Part shown: positions 35,963 through 44,805 of the stretch, in pieces
How positions within the stretch are numbered: the first letter of the stretch is position 1
Layout: every line of letters begins with the position of its first letter
Origin: Shewanella sp. MBTL60-112-B2
Lineage (GTDB): Bacteria > Pseudomonadota > Gammaproteobacteria > Enterobacterales > Shewanellaceae
Direction of reading: 5' to 3'
DNA length: 64,000 nt
Assembly: GCF_019655055.1 (NCBI RefSeq)
Contig: NZ_BPFA01000004.1
Span: 62,001 to 126,000 of the forward strand
The notes under the pieces: model-generated
What the model was told of the DNA's origin: nothing
The model's database searches: none
The model's input: only the letters and a program-made list of their open reading frames with translations
Position numbers and translations under genes: made by a program

Positions 35963-36439
35963 CTAAAATATAACGGCTTCAGAAAAAGCTTCACCTAAAC
36001 GAGCAATTAACTGTTGTGGCATAGGACTTAGTTGACGTTTCTTATTCATGCAGATCATCTCAATCTGGGCGGTCACGGCGGGCTTTTTGCCATTAGGGCG
36101 CCAGATCTCCTGCAACCAAACCGTACGGTACTTACTCTCAAAAAAGAATTTGGTTCGAACATCGATAATATCGGCAAACTCCACACCGTCGTGACAAAGC
36201 ATATCGCTGCGATATACCGCGAAGCCTAAGTTATGTTCATCCCATAAGCTGGCTAAGTCATTTGCGCCTATGACATGTTCACGGGCACGTTCAAAGTACT
36301 TTAGAAAGTTAGGGTGGTATACCACACCTGAGAAATCGGTATCTTCATAATAGATCTGCACGGGAAAGCTGTAGGTTTTACTGTACTGTACGGACTTAGT
36401 ATCAGACTTATTAGCCTGTATGGTATGAATTTGTGACAT
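35963..36439 (-). CDS. YbgC/FadM-type acyl-CoA thioesterase
   Basis: 158 residues, hotdog fold. The signature YYEDTDFSGVVYHPNFLKYFERARE (first third) is that of the YbgC/4-hydroxybenzoyl-CoA thioesterase family, including the catalytic Asp in EDTD. It hydrolyses acyl-CoA thioesters. It is not next to tolQRA, so it is more likely a general cellular thioesterase than the Tol-Pal-linked enzyme. ATG at 36439. Convergent with the GGDEF/EAL gene. Confidence 0.87.
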   Translation of the reverse strand: MSQIHTIQANKSDTKSVQYSKTYSFPVQIYYEDTDFSGVVYHPNFLKYFERAREHVIGANDLASLWDEHNLGFAVYRSDMLCHDGVEFADIIDVRTKFFFESKYRTVWLQEIWRPNGKKPAVTAQIEMICMNKKRQLSPMPQQLIARLGEAFSEAVIF

Positions 36440-36612
36440 AGTGATTGGTTTTATGTGTGCCAGTGTAGAGATTGGCTTATCAGTCTATCACAGTAAATAA
36501 TCTGTAAACGACTAACTGATAAATTCGGCAAACTGTGAATTGCGCTTGAGTTTTGGTTTAAATGTTCATTAGAATAACCTCATTGAAATAAAACTAATGG
36601 AGTGATGTTGAA

Positions 36613-37053
36613 ATGCCAGAAAAGAGCGTTGAAGTTAAAACACACATGGGTGAGGGCTGGAAAGTTACCGCTCAAGTGAGAGATCACCAACTTGTCATAG
36701 ATCAGCCTACAGCAGGTAATGAAGGCGCTAATCCGTTAGAGACATTTATTTTCTCTCTAGCAGGATGCATTTCTACCATAGCTAGAATGGTTGCGAGAGA
36801 GCAGAACATTACACTTAATCATTTTGATGTATCGATTAAGGCACAATTAAATACAGCTGGACTACTTGGAAAAGCGAGCTACGACCCCGTAGGCTTTAAG
36901 CACATTGACATCACAGTAGATATGGATGCCACAATGAATCAAGAACCCTTATTTAATGCGCAAAAGAGTGAGTTTCTTGATACAGTTTGCCATCGTTGCC
37001 CTGTGCATGACAACTTACTCAGGCCGAGCCTAGTCACCCATCAAGCTGGTTAA
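36613..37053 (+). CDS. OsmC family peroxiredoxin-like protein
   Basis: 146 residues. The two redox cysteines of the family are in place, in SLAGCIST and CHRCPVHDNL, with the glutamate/arginine context between them. OsmC/Ohr proteins reduce organic hydroperoxides in the cytoplasm. The subgroup here is the shorter YhfA-like group, whose physiological substrate is not clear to me. ATG with GGAG upstream. Stand-alone. Confidence 0.85.
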   Translation: MPEKSVEVKTHMGEGWKVTAQVRDHQLVIDQPTAGNEGANPLETFIFSLAGCISTIARMVAREQNITLNHFDVSIKAQLNTAGLLGKASYDPVGFKHIDITVDMDATMNQEPLFNAQKSEFLDTVCHRCPVHDNLLRPSLVTHQAG

Positions 37054-37501
37054 TTCTCTATAAAGGATTAGGGGCTAATTGACTTAGATTCTTGAGGGGA
37101 CAGCTTCCCTTGAGGTTAGCTCCTAACCTTCTCTTCTCGATTAATAAAGTCTTGCATTAAACACAGCTTTTAATTTATTAGAGGCTGGTTAAGGCCTCAT
37201 TTTATCTTTCTGTTTTATACTCATATGTAATAATTTTGAATAAAAAATCGTCTCATACCTTTGAACTTTAGTTCTTTAGTGTTTATCTTTGTAAAGGTAG
37301 TCGTCTAAAAATAACGCTGATTCGAATAATTTCCTATACTGACAGTGAATTACACACTTTCTGAAACCTGCTATAGAGAGGTAAGAGAGTTGTTGGCTCA
37401 AACGATAGTCTGTCAGGCTTAAATACTCGTCTTCTAGATAGGTTAATTGATTACAAAAAACATCGACCCTTAAAAGAAATATCAAGGATGAATAGCTTCT
37501 T
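37054..37501. other. 448-bp intergenic region
   Basis: Between the OsmC gene and the multidomain GGDEF/EAL gene. AT-rich. A minus-strand open frame (37276-37485, 69 codons) starts with TTG and lacks a ribosome site, so I do not treat it as a gene. No array or terminator-like hairpin with T run was found. Confidence 0.45.
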
Positions 37502-40500
37502 ATGGATCAAGGCTTAATTCTCTCTCTTATACAAAATGCTGCATTATTACTCGCGATAGTTCTCGTGTATGACGCGTTTCCGCGTAATCATAAACGCTCA
37601 CTAGATTTATTATGGCGTGTAGGCATAGGTGTTCTAGTCGCGGTAATTACTGTGTCCGTCATGCTGATGCCTTGGCAGCACAGTAACGGCGTCTTTATTG
37701 ACTCAAGAACGGTTATTTTAAGTATCTGCGGTCTATTCTTTGGTGGCGTGCCAACTTTAGTCGCTGTAATTATTAGCTGTCTATATCGGCTTAGTGAAGG
37801 TGGCATAGCTGTATGGTCAGGTATTGGCACCATAGTGACCTCAGGGCTTATGGGGTATCTTTGGGGGAGGTACCGCAAAGGTGATATCAGTGATATCCGC
37901 ATTAGCGAGCTTTTTGCCTTTGGCTTGATGACCCATAGTGTGACTCTACTCTGGGGCTTGACCATGCCCACTGAAATCGCCATTAACCTAATGAAACAGA
38001 TCACAGTCCCCTTTCTTACCATCTTTCCAATCACTACCGTTTTACTTGGAATATTGCTATCTAGGCGTATAGAGATAGAGCGAGACCAAAAAATAAAGTT
38101 GCAGGACCACTTGCTGTTTAAGTCACATTTCCAGAGCGGAAATATGGGGATAGCAATTACCGATATTGCTCATGAATGGATTAAGGTGAACTCAAGTTTG
38201 TGTCAGATGCTTAAATATACCGAGCAAGAGCTGCTTAGTTTAACTTGGTCTGATCTTATGTCTGCTGATGATTTTAAACGCTATAAGCATCAGCTTTTAA
38301 GGATGCTAGACGGAGGGATTAACGAGTTTGAGCTTGATCTTTGTCTTACCGCTAAAGATGAGACAATTGTCTATACCCATATGACAGTGGCCTGCCAAAG
38401 AGCGCAATCTAGAGTCGAATTGATTATTACAGGTTTTTTAAACCGCACTTCACAGAAAGAAGCTGAGAAAGAGATGCTTGCTAGTCAGGAGCAATTGGGC
38501 TTGGTACTCGGTAGCAGTGAATTAGGCTTTTGGGATTGGGATATTAGTCACGATATCATAGAGCGGAATGAGCACTGTGCCGCCTTACTAGGCTGTGATG
38601 TCGATACCCTTAATCGGCAGCAAAATATGTGGATTGACTCGATTCATCCAGAAGACCGAGTCAGAGTGGTAGAGTCCATAGAAGCGCATCTAAGTGGTGA
38701 AACAGAGCAGCATAAAATCGAATACCGCATTCGCACCTTAGCAAGTGAAACATTATGGATTTTAGATTCTGGAAAAGTGATGAGCCGCGACGAAAGTGGT
38801 CGCCCATTAAGAATGTGCGGCATACATACAGATATTACAGATAGAAAACGCGTGGAAGAATCATTAAAGCTTGCTGCTTCAGTTTATAACAATAGCCGTG
38901 AAGCTATGAGTGTGCAGGATGAGCAAGGCTTGATTATCAATATTAATGCTGCATTTACTGATATTACTGGTTACACCGAATCCGAAGTTAAAAATCAAAA
39001 TATCACGATATTAGAGTGTAATCGTAATAATCGTAGTGCCTATGAGCAGATGCACATGGCAGTAGAAGAGGAGGGCCGGTGGCAAGGAGAGGTTTGGCTA
39101 AAGCGTAAAAACGGTGAAGAGTTTGTGGTTTGGTTAACCCTGAATGCCTTGTTTGATGCAGAAGCGCAAACTTTGCGTCGCGTAGCCCTGTTCTCAGATA
39201 TCTCAGAAAAGAAGCAAGCCGAAAAAATAATCTGGAAACAGGCGAATTATGACCCATTAACCGGCCTACCCAATCGGCGTATGTTGCTCGATTATCTTAA
39301 TGCGGAGATCTTAAAATCTGACAGCCGCGAGCAGCACTTTGCATTGATGTTTCTAGATTTAGATTACTTTAAAGAAGTTAATGACACTCTTGGCCACGAT
39401 ATGGGAGACATGTTGCTATCTGAAGCTGCTAAGCGACTTAAAGCCTGTATTAGAGAGTCTGATGTAGTAGCAAGGCTTGGTGGAGACGAGTTTACGGTTG
39501 TTTTATCTGGGGTGACCGATATTAAAGGGGTCGATAAAGTAGCGAAACACATTTTAAGCCGCATTGCCGAACCCTATAACTTAGGGGAAGAGACAGCCTA
39601 TATCAGTGCCAGTATTGGCATTACGCTCTACCCTGATGACGCTTCAACTATTGAAGGGTTATTAAAGCACGCCGATCAGGCAATGTATGCCGCTAAAGAT
39701 GAAGGGCGAAATCGTTTTCATTACTTTACGCCATCCATGCAGCGATACGCCAAATATAGAATGCGTCTGATCCAAGACCTTCGCTCTGCTATTGCCAACC
39801 ATGAATTTGAGCTTTATTACCAACCAATTGTCAGTTTACAGGGGGGGGAGGAACTTAAGGCCGAAGCCTTAATCCGCTGGCGTCACCCTAAACGTGGTCT
39901 GGTATCGCCAATAGAGTTTATTGCCGTCGCCGAAGAGACTGGGCTCATTATTGAGATAGGGAATTGGGTTTTCCAGCAAGCGGCCCGTCAGAGTGCTTTC
40001 TGGCGCGATCGTTTTGGCATAGAAGTGCAGATTAGTATTAACAAGTCTCCGGTTCAGTTTAGGGATGAAGGTGAGAGCTTAAACTCTTGGGTGAATCTGT
40101 TAAAGACGCTGAACTTAACGAATAATAATGTCTGTATCGAGATCACCGAGGGGTTATTGCTAGATGGCAATAGTGCTATCTCATCTAAGCTTTTACAATA
40201 TCGAGATTCAGGGATACAGATCTCACTTGATGACTTTGGTACAGGCTATTCTTCGCTGGCATACCTTAAGAAATTTGACATAGATTTTTTAAAAATTGAT
40301 CAGTCCTTTACACGAAATCTAGACAGCAATAGTGATGATTTCACCTTATGTGAAGCGATTATTGTGATGGCCCATAAGCTGGGGATGAAAGTCATTGCCG
40401 AAGGCGTAGAGACTGACTACCAACGTAGAATTTTAGCTAATGCAGGCTGTGACTTTGGTCAAGGGTATCTATTCTCAAGACCTGTACCCGTTGAAAAGTT

Positions 40501-40726
40501 TGAGCAGGCTTACCTTATACCTCAGCATCCACTTATCGAAGACGGCCTTAAGGACGACAGCTTATTAGACACAGCAGCTGTAAACAGAGCTGATTTAGAA
40601 AACTTAACGATAGAAAATAATATTGTAGAAAGTAGCCCTATGGAAAATACTGAGATAGAAAATAGTTGGGTGGAAATTAGCTCAGAAGATGTCAGCCCAG
40701 TAGAAAATCGCTCTGCCGAAAAGTGA
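37502..40726 (+). CDS. Membrane PAS/GGDEF/EAL protein with 5TMR-LYT sensor domain
   Basis: 1074 residues. N-terminal 5TM receptor of the LytS type (about 5-190; LFFGGVPTLVAVIISCLYRLSEGG), then three PAS segments (about 200-320, 330-450 and 460-575), a GGDEF domain (DPLTGLPNRR, active-site RLGGDEF, and an RESD inhibitory I-site just upstream) and an EAL domain with catalytic motifs (EALIRW, LDDFGTG, LKIDQ, VEGVE). Likely a bifunctional c-di-GMP synthase/hydrolase governed by membrane and PAS inputs. The C-terminal 40 residues are a repeat tail coded by a 15-bp tandem array. The ribosome site lies a little far from the ATG. Confidence 0.9.
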   Translation: MDQGLILSLIQNAALLLAIVLVYDAFPRNHKRSLDLLWRVGIGVLVAVITVSVMLMPWQHSNGVFIDSRTVILSICGLFFGGVPTLVAVIISCLYRLSEGGIAVWSGIGTIVTSGLMGYLWGRYRKGDISDIRISELFAFGLMTHSVTLLWGLTMPTEIAINLMKQITVPFLTIFPITTVLLGILLSRRIEIERDQKIKLQDHLLFKSHFQSGNMGIAITDIAHEWIKVNSSLCQMLKYTEQELLSLTWSDLMSADDFKRYKHQLLRMLDGGINEFELDLCLTAKDETIVYTHMTVACQRAQSRVELIITGFLNRTSQKEAEKEMLASQEQLGLVLGSSELGFWDWDISHDIIERNEHCAALLGCDVDTLNRQQNMWIDSIHPEDRVRVVESIEAHLSGETEQHKIEYRIRTLASETLWILDSGKVMSRDESGRPLRMCGIHTDITDRKRVEESLKLAASVYNNSREAMSVQDEQGLIININAAFTDITGYTESEVKNQNITILECNRNNRSAYEQMHMAVEEEGRWQGEVWLKRKNGEEFVVWLTLNALFDAEAQTLRRVALFSDISEKKQAEKIIWKQANYDPLTGLPNRRMLLDYLNAEILKSDSREQHFALMFLDLDYFKEVNDTLGHDMGDMLLSEAAKRLKACIRESDVVARLGGDEFTVVLSGVTDIKGVDKVAKHILSRIAEPYNLGEETAYISASIGITLYPDDASTIEGLLKHADQAMYAAKDEGRNRFHYFTPSMQRYAKYRMRLIQDLRSAIANHEFELYYQPIVSLQGGEELKAEALIRWRHPKRGLVSPIEFIAVAEETGLIIEIGNWVFQQAARQSAFWRDRFGIEVQISINKSPVQFRDEGESLNSWVNLLKTLNLTNNNVCIEITEGLLLDGNSAISSKLLQYRDSGIQISLDDFGTGYSSLAYLKKFDIDFLKIDQSFTRNLDSNSDDFTLCEAIIVMAHKLGMKVIAEGVETDYQRRILANAGCDFGQGYLFSRPVPVEKFEQAYLIPQHPLIEDGLKDDSLLDTAAVNRADLENLTIENNIVESSPMENTEIENSWVEISSEDVSPVENRSAEK
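40595..40714 (+). repeat. Eight-unit 15-bp repeat in the 3' end of the GGDEF/EAL gene
   Basis: In frame, 15-bp units code for a pentapeptide series (LENLT, IENNI, VESSP, MENTE, IENSW, VEISS, EDVSP, VENRS). The first two positions are hydrophobic/Glu in nearly all, and the array makes an acidic tail after the EAL domain. Seen directly; the tail has no known function. Confidence 0.85.
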
Positions 40727-40993
40727 GCTCTGTAGTCAATATCTTGAGCGAGCATACACTGTGCTCTTCCTCAGTTGATTAGGCGTTACCAAGGCCGCAG
40801 AGAAACACTGAGCCAGATGTGCTTAACTAAGCGTTGCTTACCAAGAAAACGATATAGTGTTGCTAAAATTGAGTAAACTCAGAATCACCTATATTGACTT
40901 CGTATGGCTATATAATCTCGCGCGGGATTTTGCTAGACTCCGCGCTCACTTTTATTGCTTCCATTCTTTACACTAATCCTAATTGAGCCGACC

Positions 40994-42331
40994 ATGAACT
41001 TTGATGCATTCGATTTACATTCCAAAATTTTAGATGCAGTTTCTGCTCGCGGTTACCAGCAGTTGACGCAAGTGCAGTCACAGGTGTTACCCGTAGCCAT
41101 GGAAGGTAGAGATATTATGGCTTGCGCCCAAACGGGTACTGGCAAAACAGCAGCTTTTGCTCTGCCGTTACTTAATACCTTGATCAAGGAGTATGGATTA
41201 TTTACAGCTAACGAAGCTGAGCTTACACATCAGTCAACTGTTAAGGTGCTGGTCCTTACTCCTACTCGTGAGTTGGCGATTCAAGTTGCAGATAATATTT
41301 CCGCCTATGCGCAGTTCTTACCGTTTAAAACGGTGGCTGTTTATGGCGGCTCAAACATGAACCCGCAGCGCAAAGCTCTGCAAGCTGGCGTTGATATTTT
41401 GGTCGCGACCCCCGGGCGTCTGTTCGATCATATTGGACAATTCGGCTTAGATTTGTCTAACGTGACTCACTTAGTGGTGGATGAAGCGGATCGCATGCTG
41501 GACTTAGGTTTTGTTCGCGATATTGAAAAAGTGAAGAAGCTGGTGGCTTCGGCTCATCAAACACTCTTTTTCTCAGCGACTTACAGTGACGCAGTTAAAA
41601 CATTAGCGGAAAAAATGTTAATTGCGCCGGAGTGGATTAATGTGGCTACGTCCGCCACTGCCAGCTTAATCACCCAAGAAGTTTACTTAGTTGATACTCG
41701 CCGTAAAGCAGAGCTTTTGTCAGAGCTGATTGGCCGTAATAACTGGCAGCAAGTGTTGGTGTTTGTGAGTACTCGCGAAAGCGCCGAGCATCTACATGCA
41801 GAGCTTAAACTTGATGGTGTGAAAAACGCGGTTTTTCACGGTGAGAAAACCCAAGGCGCCAGAAACCGTGCATTAGAAGAATTTAAATCTGGCAAGCTAC
41901 GCGTGATGGTAGCAACAGATGTTGCCGCTCGTGGTCTTGATATCGAAGCGCTGCCTTTAGTGATTAACCTAGAACTCCCCTTTGCAGCAGAAGATTACGT
42001 GCACCGTGTTGGGCGTACAGGGCGTGCGGGTCTTGCTGGGCGTGCAATTTCATTTGTGTCACCGCAAGATCGTGAGATGATGCAAGAGATAGAAGTATTA
42101 ATCGCACAAACCCTACCGCGTATTACCCTACCGGGTTACGAAGAGGGCGCACCACTACCTGCGCGTTATCGTGATGTGGTGGTGAAGCCTGTAAAAGAGA
42201 AGGGTCACAATAAACGTAAGTATGAAGACAAAAATCGCCCGGCAAAAAATGCAGTAGGAAAAAGCAATTTCCGCAGCGCAGCGTCGGGAAAAAGTAGCTA
42301 CGGTCGCTCAAAAGATAAAGCGAAGAAATAG
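40994..42331 (+). CDS. DEAD-box RNA helicase, RhlE-like (second copy)
   Basis: 445 residues from the ATG at 40994; a TTG upstream at 40955 is unlikely. Contains GYQQLTQVQ, AQTGTGKT, PTRELA, TPGRL, DEAD, SAT, ARGLD and HRVGRTGR. The C-terminal tail (from about residue 400) is basic and low-complexity (KKPVKEKGHNKRK-like, ending KDKAKK), giving extra RNA contact. Likely roles are ribosome assembly and RNA unwinding in the cold, as for RhlE relatives. Close relative of the helicase at 11359. A terminator follows. Confidence 0.9.
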   Translation: MNFDAFDLHSKILDAVSARGYQQLTQVQSQVLPVAMEGRDIMACAQTGTGKTAAFALPLLNTLIKEYGLFTANEAELTHQSTVKVLVLTPTRELAIQVADNISAYAQFLPFKTVAVYGGSNMNPQRKALQAGVDILVATPGRLFDHIGQFGLDLSNVTHLVVDEADRMLDLGFVRDIEKVKKLVASAHQTLFFSATYSDAVKTLAEKMLIAPEWINVATSATASLITQEVYLVDTRRKAELLSELIGRNNWQQVLVFVSTRESAEHLHAELKLDGVKNAVFHGEKTQGARNRALEEFKSGKLRVMVATDVAARGLDIEALPLVINLELPFAAEDYVHRVGRTGRAGLAGRAISFVSPQDREMMQEIEVLIAQTLPRITLPGYEEGAPLPARYRDVVVKPVKEKGHNKRKYEDKNRPAKNAVGKSNFRSAASGKSSYGRSKDKAKK

Positions 42332-42359
42332 CGTATATAGAGACATACTTATCTAAATG

Positions 42360-42396
42360 AAGTGAACATATCTATAGTTAGAATGTTCACTTTTTT
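42360..42396 (+). terminator. Terminator after second DEAD-box helicase
   Basis: AAGTGAACAT (42360-42369) pairs with ATGTTCACTT (42383-42392) across a 13-base loop, followed by a T run. Confidence 0.75.
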
Positions 42397-42562
42397 ATGG
42401 GCTAAAACTAGTACTTGGTTCATGCGCCATTTAGAGAGGTTTATGAAAAATTTAAGCAAGAGTGTTGGACGAGTGACCCCTATATCGGCATGGAAGCTAT
42501 TGCTTGCTTTAACCCATCGATGCAGTTTTCTATTTAGTTAGTATTTCAATTAATCTGCGAAA

Positions 42563-42602
42563 ACCAAAAAAGACGCGCAGTAGAAAGACTCTATTGCGCG
42601 TT
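42563..42602 (-). terminator. Terminator downstream of EEP lipoprotein gene
   Basis: On the minus strand, GCGCAATAGA and TCTACTGCGC form nine of ten base pairs around a five-base loop (42575-42599) and a T run follows. Confidence 0.75.
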
Positions 42603-42658
42603 TTGTATTCAATGGAAGTTAAGCTTTATTGGGAATATGTTCTCAATAACTGGCTTAA

Positions 42659-44077
42659 TTAGAACTCCGCTTTAACCCAGACAAGGCGGTGATCGGATGA
42701 AATATCTTTGCCGTCACCATATTTACCTACACGCTCATCATTCATTAGTAGACGACCTTCTTCGAAGGTCGCTGGCCAGAAAACACCTGAGTCAGTGATG
42801 TTTAGGTCGCTTGATGGCATCACATAGTCAACACGAAGCCCGAATGTACTCGTTACATATTGTGGGCTACCAGTTCCCCACTCACCACATTCGCCACTAG
42901 TAAAGCACTCATCAGCACCTAAGCTGCTAGGGGCATAAACACCTAAAGTTGCGTGAGTGTTGATGTTGTCATTGGCTAGTAACTTAGCAATCGTTTCAAT
43001 TTTACCATCGCCATCGTTAGGGTCAGCGTTCAGGTCGCCCATGATCATAAATGATGCGTCATCAGCTAAACCACCTTGTAGACCTTTGTCGTCATACATG
43101 TAGTCTGAACCTGATACATAGTCATTCCAGAATGCCACTTCTGCACTGTTAAGAAGTACATTGTTCTTCGTCACGGTGTCGAATACTGGTGGTGTCGGGT
43201 GTGACATTAATAGGTGAACAGACTGAGTGCCGCCGTCTGATGTTGGGACTAATACAGGCACATCAACATGGTTCTTAGAGGAAAGTGGTTTTTCTGCCCA
43301 AGCTTCAGCTGAGTACCACTCATCACCACACTTCATACCAGCAGGAATTGGGTTTTTATCGTCGTCACAATTAACGATAGTAGGATTGGTTTCACCTGGC
43401 ATATCTTTCCATTTGAAGTTTTGGAAAGTACGGATATTAGCTGTGTCGATAGGGTACATAGAGATCAGGCCAAATGCGTATTGACCGTGATAGAAACCAA
43501 ATCCCCAAGCATCACCAGGTAAGGCAATTTTGCCGTCACGATCTAAGTCAAAATCGCTAAGTAAACCAGTGTTAGTGGCGAATGTTTGAGAGTAACCAAA
43601 TTGGATAGGTTGCAACATCTTCTTCTCATCAGACGTTGCACCAAGGCCATTTTGAGGTACAGACAAGTAGTTAAGGCGGAACCCAACCATAGCATCTTGG
43701 TTTTCACCAATACCATCATTGTTGAATTCGCCCATCATCAATACTGCTGGGCGTTCTGTTTGAATTACAGCTGCAACGTTACGGATCTGAATAACTTTCT
43801 CCGCGACTTCTTTTTCTTCGGAAGTTAAGGTTCCGGCGAACCACTTATCCATTAATTCGTCTTGCTTTTCAGTTGTTAGTGTCATCTCACTAACAAGTTG
43901 CTCAAAGCTAGTACGATCGAATGATAAGTTATACGCGGCAAAGCGGCCGTCTCTTTCTACTGGTTCAACAGGATCTGGTGTCGGCTCAGTTGGATGATAG
44001 TTATTAGTTTCATCGTTACAGCCTGCTAATAACGCAACAGATATCGCAGCAGCAGCTGCAGTTTTAAGTAATTTCAT
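42659..44077 (-). CDS. Lipoprotein of the endonuclease/exonuclease/phosphatase (EEP) family
   Basis: 472 residues from the ATG at 44077. It begins with a lipoprotein signal (ISVALLAGC, lipobox Cys), a Pro/Glu/Thr linker, then an EEP fold: GEFNNDG with the first metal-binding Glu, GDLNADP, LRVDYVMPS and SSDHRLVWV, with the catalytic Asp-His pair near the C-terminus. So it is a membrane-anchored hydrolase facing the periplasm or outside; DNA, nucleotides or phosphoesters are possible substrates. Terminator on the 3' side. Frame opens at 44089/44092, but those starts sit outside the signal. Upstream lies a phased T-tract block. Confidence 0.85.
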   Translation of the reverse strand: MKLLKTAAAAAISVALLAGCNDETNNYHPTEPTPDPVEPVERDGRFAAYNLSFDRTSFEQLVSEMTLTTEKQDELMDKWFAGTLTSEEKEVAEKVIQIRNVAAVIQTERPAVLMMGEFNNDGIGENQDAMVGFRLNYLSVPQNGLGATSDEKKMLQPIQFGYSQTFATNTGLLSDFDLDRDGKIALPGDAWGFGFYHGQYAFGLISMYPIDTANIRTFQNFKWKDMPGETNPTIVNCDDDKNPIPAGMKCGDEWYSAEAWAEKPLSSKNHVDVPVLVPTSDGGTQSVHLLMSHPTPPVFDTVTKNNVLLNSAEVAFWNDYVSGSDYMYDDKGLQGGLADDASFMIMGDLNADPNDGDGKIETIAKLLANDNINTHATLGVYAPSSLGADECFTSGECGEWGTGSPQYVTSTFGLRVDYVMPSSDLNITDSGVFWPATFEEGRLLMNDERVGKYGDGKDISSDHRLVWVKAEF

Positions 44078-44414
44078 GTTTTGACCCATCAATTGTAATT
44101 ATAATAACGAGCTCATTTAGTTGAGCTTCGCTGATATTCTATACAGCTGTATATTGGATGAATATAAATCTTGGATAGATGAGCATCTATATGTTGAAAT
44201 TATCAACACACTTTGTTGTGGTGTTTCAGTTGCGTTTCCTTGCTGTTGCTGTGTGGTTGGTATTCGGTGTTTTTTTTGTGATTTTTTTGTGATTTTTTTT
44301 TGTGGTTTTTAGCTGAAGGTTGGCAGGAAGCTAAGTTAGTTGTATTTAAGCCCTCCTTAATATGTGCATGATTTGATAGTGTTATCGTTATTAATTAATT
44401 TGGAGTCGATTTCA
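44078..44414. other. Divergent intergenic region before the EEP and small lipoprotein genes
   Basis: 337 bp holding the T-tract block and, presumably, the two divergent promoters; no other element recognised. Confidence 0.5.
44267..44310. repeat. Phased T-tract block (curved-DNA-like)
   Basis: Four T runs (8, 7, 9 and 5 T) begin at 44270, 44282, 44293 and 44306, that is, spaced 11-13 bp, with GTGA or GTGG between them. The spacing is near the helical repeat, which is the pattern of intrinsically bent DNA. On the minus strand these are A-tracts, upstream of the EEP lipoprotein gene by about 190 bp. Confidence 0.75.
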
Positions 44415-44750
44415 GTGATTAAAATCTATGGTGTGGTTAGCATTGTTGCGGTAGTGCTATTTTGTGGATGTGCGCAAATAGACCCGAAAGATACGGCCGC
44501 TAAAGCGACTAGCGTGAATAATGAGGCTACTGATGCGCGGTTAGATATTCAAGCTTGTGAACCTGCTTGGTTTGAAAAAGTGGCACAACAAATTATCACT
44601 GGCGATGGTCAAGGCCACGGCCCCGATCTTGGCTCGCTAGAGTGGCGCTCAGTGGTAGAGTTTAGACTGGGAATTAGAGGCGATAATGACTTACCCGAAT
44701 TAGACTCAGATCTGTGGTGCGATTATATCGATACCCATTACCTTAAATAG
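44415..44750 (+). CDS. Small lipoprotein of unknown function
   Basis: 111 residues from the GTG at 44415, chosen because TGGAG lies nine bases upstream and it opens a lipoprotein signal (VVLFCGC lipobox, about residue 20). The open frame reaches further up (44364), but the extra residues are not signal-like. Mature part: Ala/Asp/Thr-rich linker, then CEPAWFEKVAQQI and a second Cys in DLWCDYID, so possibly a disulfide. Domain not recognised. Divergent from the EEP gene and convergent with the MscS gene. Confidence 0.6.
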   Translation: MIKIYGVVSIVAVVLFCGCAQIDPKDTAAKATSVNNEATDARLDIQACEPAWFEKVAQQIITGDGQGHGPDLGSLEWRSVVEFRLGIRGDNDLPELDSDLWCDYIDTHYLK

Positions 44751-44780
44751 CTCAGTATCAGTTTGCAGGCTAATACTGAG
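44751..44780. terminator. Hairpin between convergent genes
   Basis: CTCAGTAT (44751-44758) directly after the stop of the small lipoprotein pairs with ATACTGAG (44773-44780) over a 14-base loop. No T run, so a weak or bidirectional terminator at best. Confidence 0.4.
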
Positions 44781-44805
44781 TCGTTACTGCGGCTCATGAG
44801 TCCTT

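Larger units (their letters stand above)
42332..42658. other. Intergenic region with two terminators
   Basis: 327 bp between the helicase stop and the EEP gene stop (convergent). It contains both terminators listed separately and otherwise no gene or repeat that I can support. Confidence 0.55.

Noticed and set aside
37276..37485. A 69-codon open frame on the minus strand in an intergenic gap
   Set aside because: TTG start, no ribosome site, no recognisable domain, AT-rich sequence.
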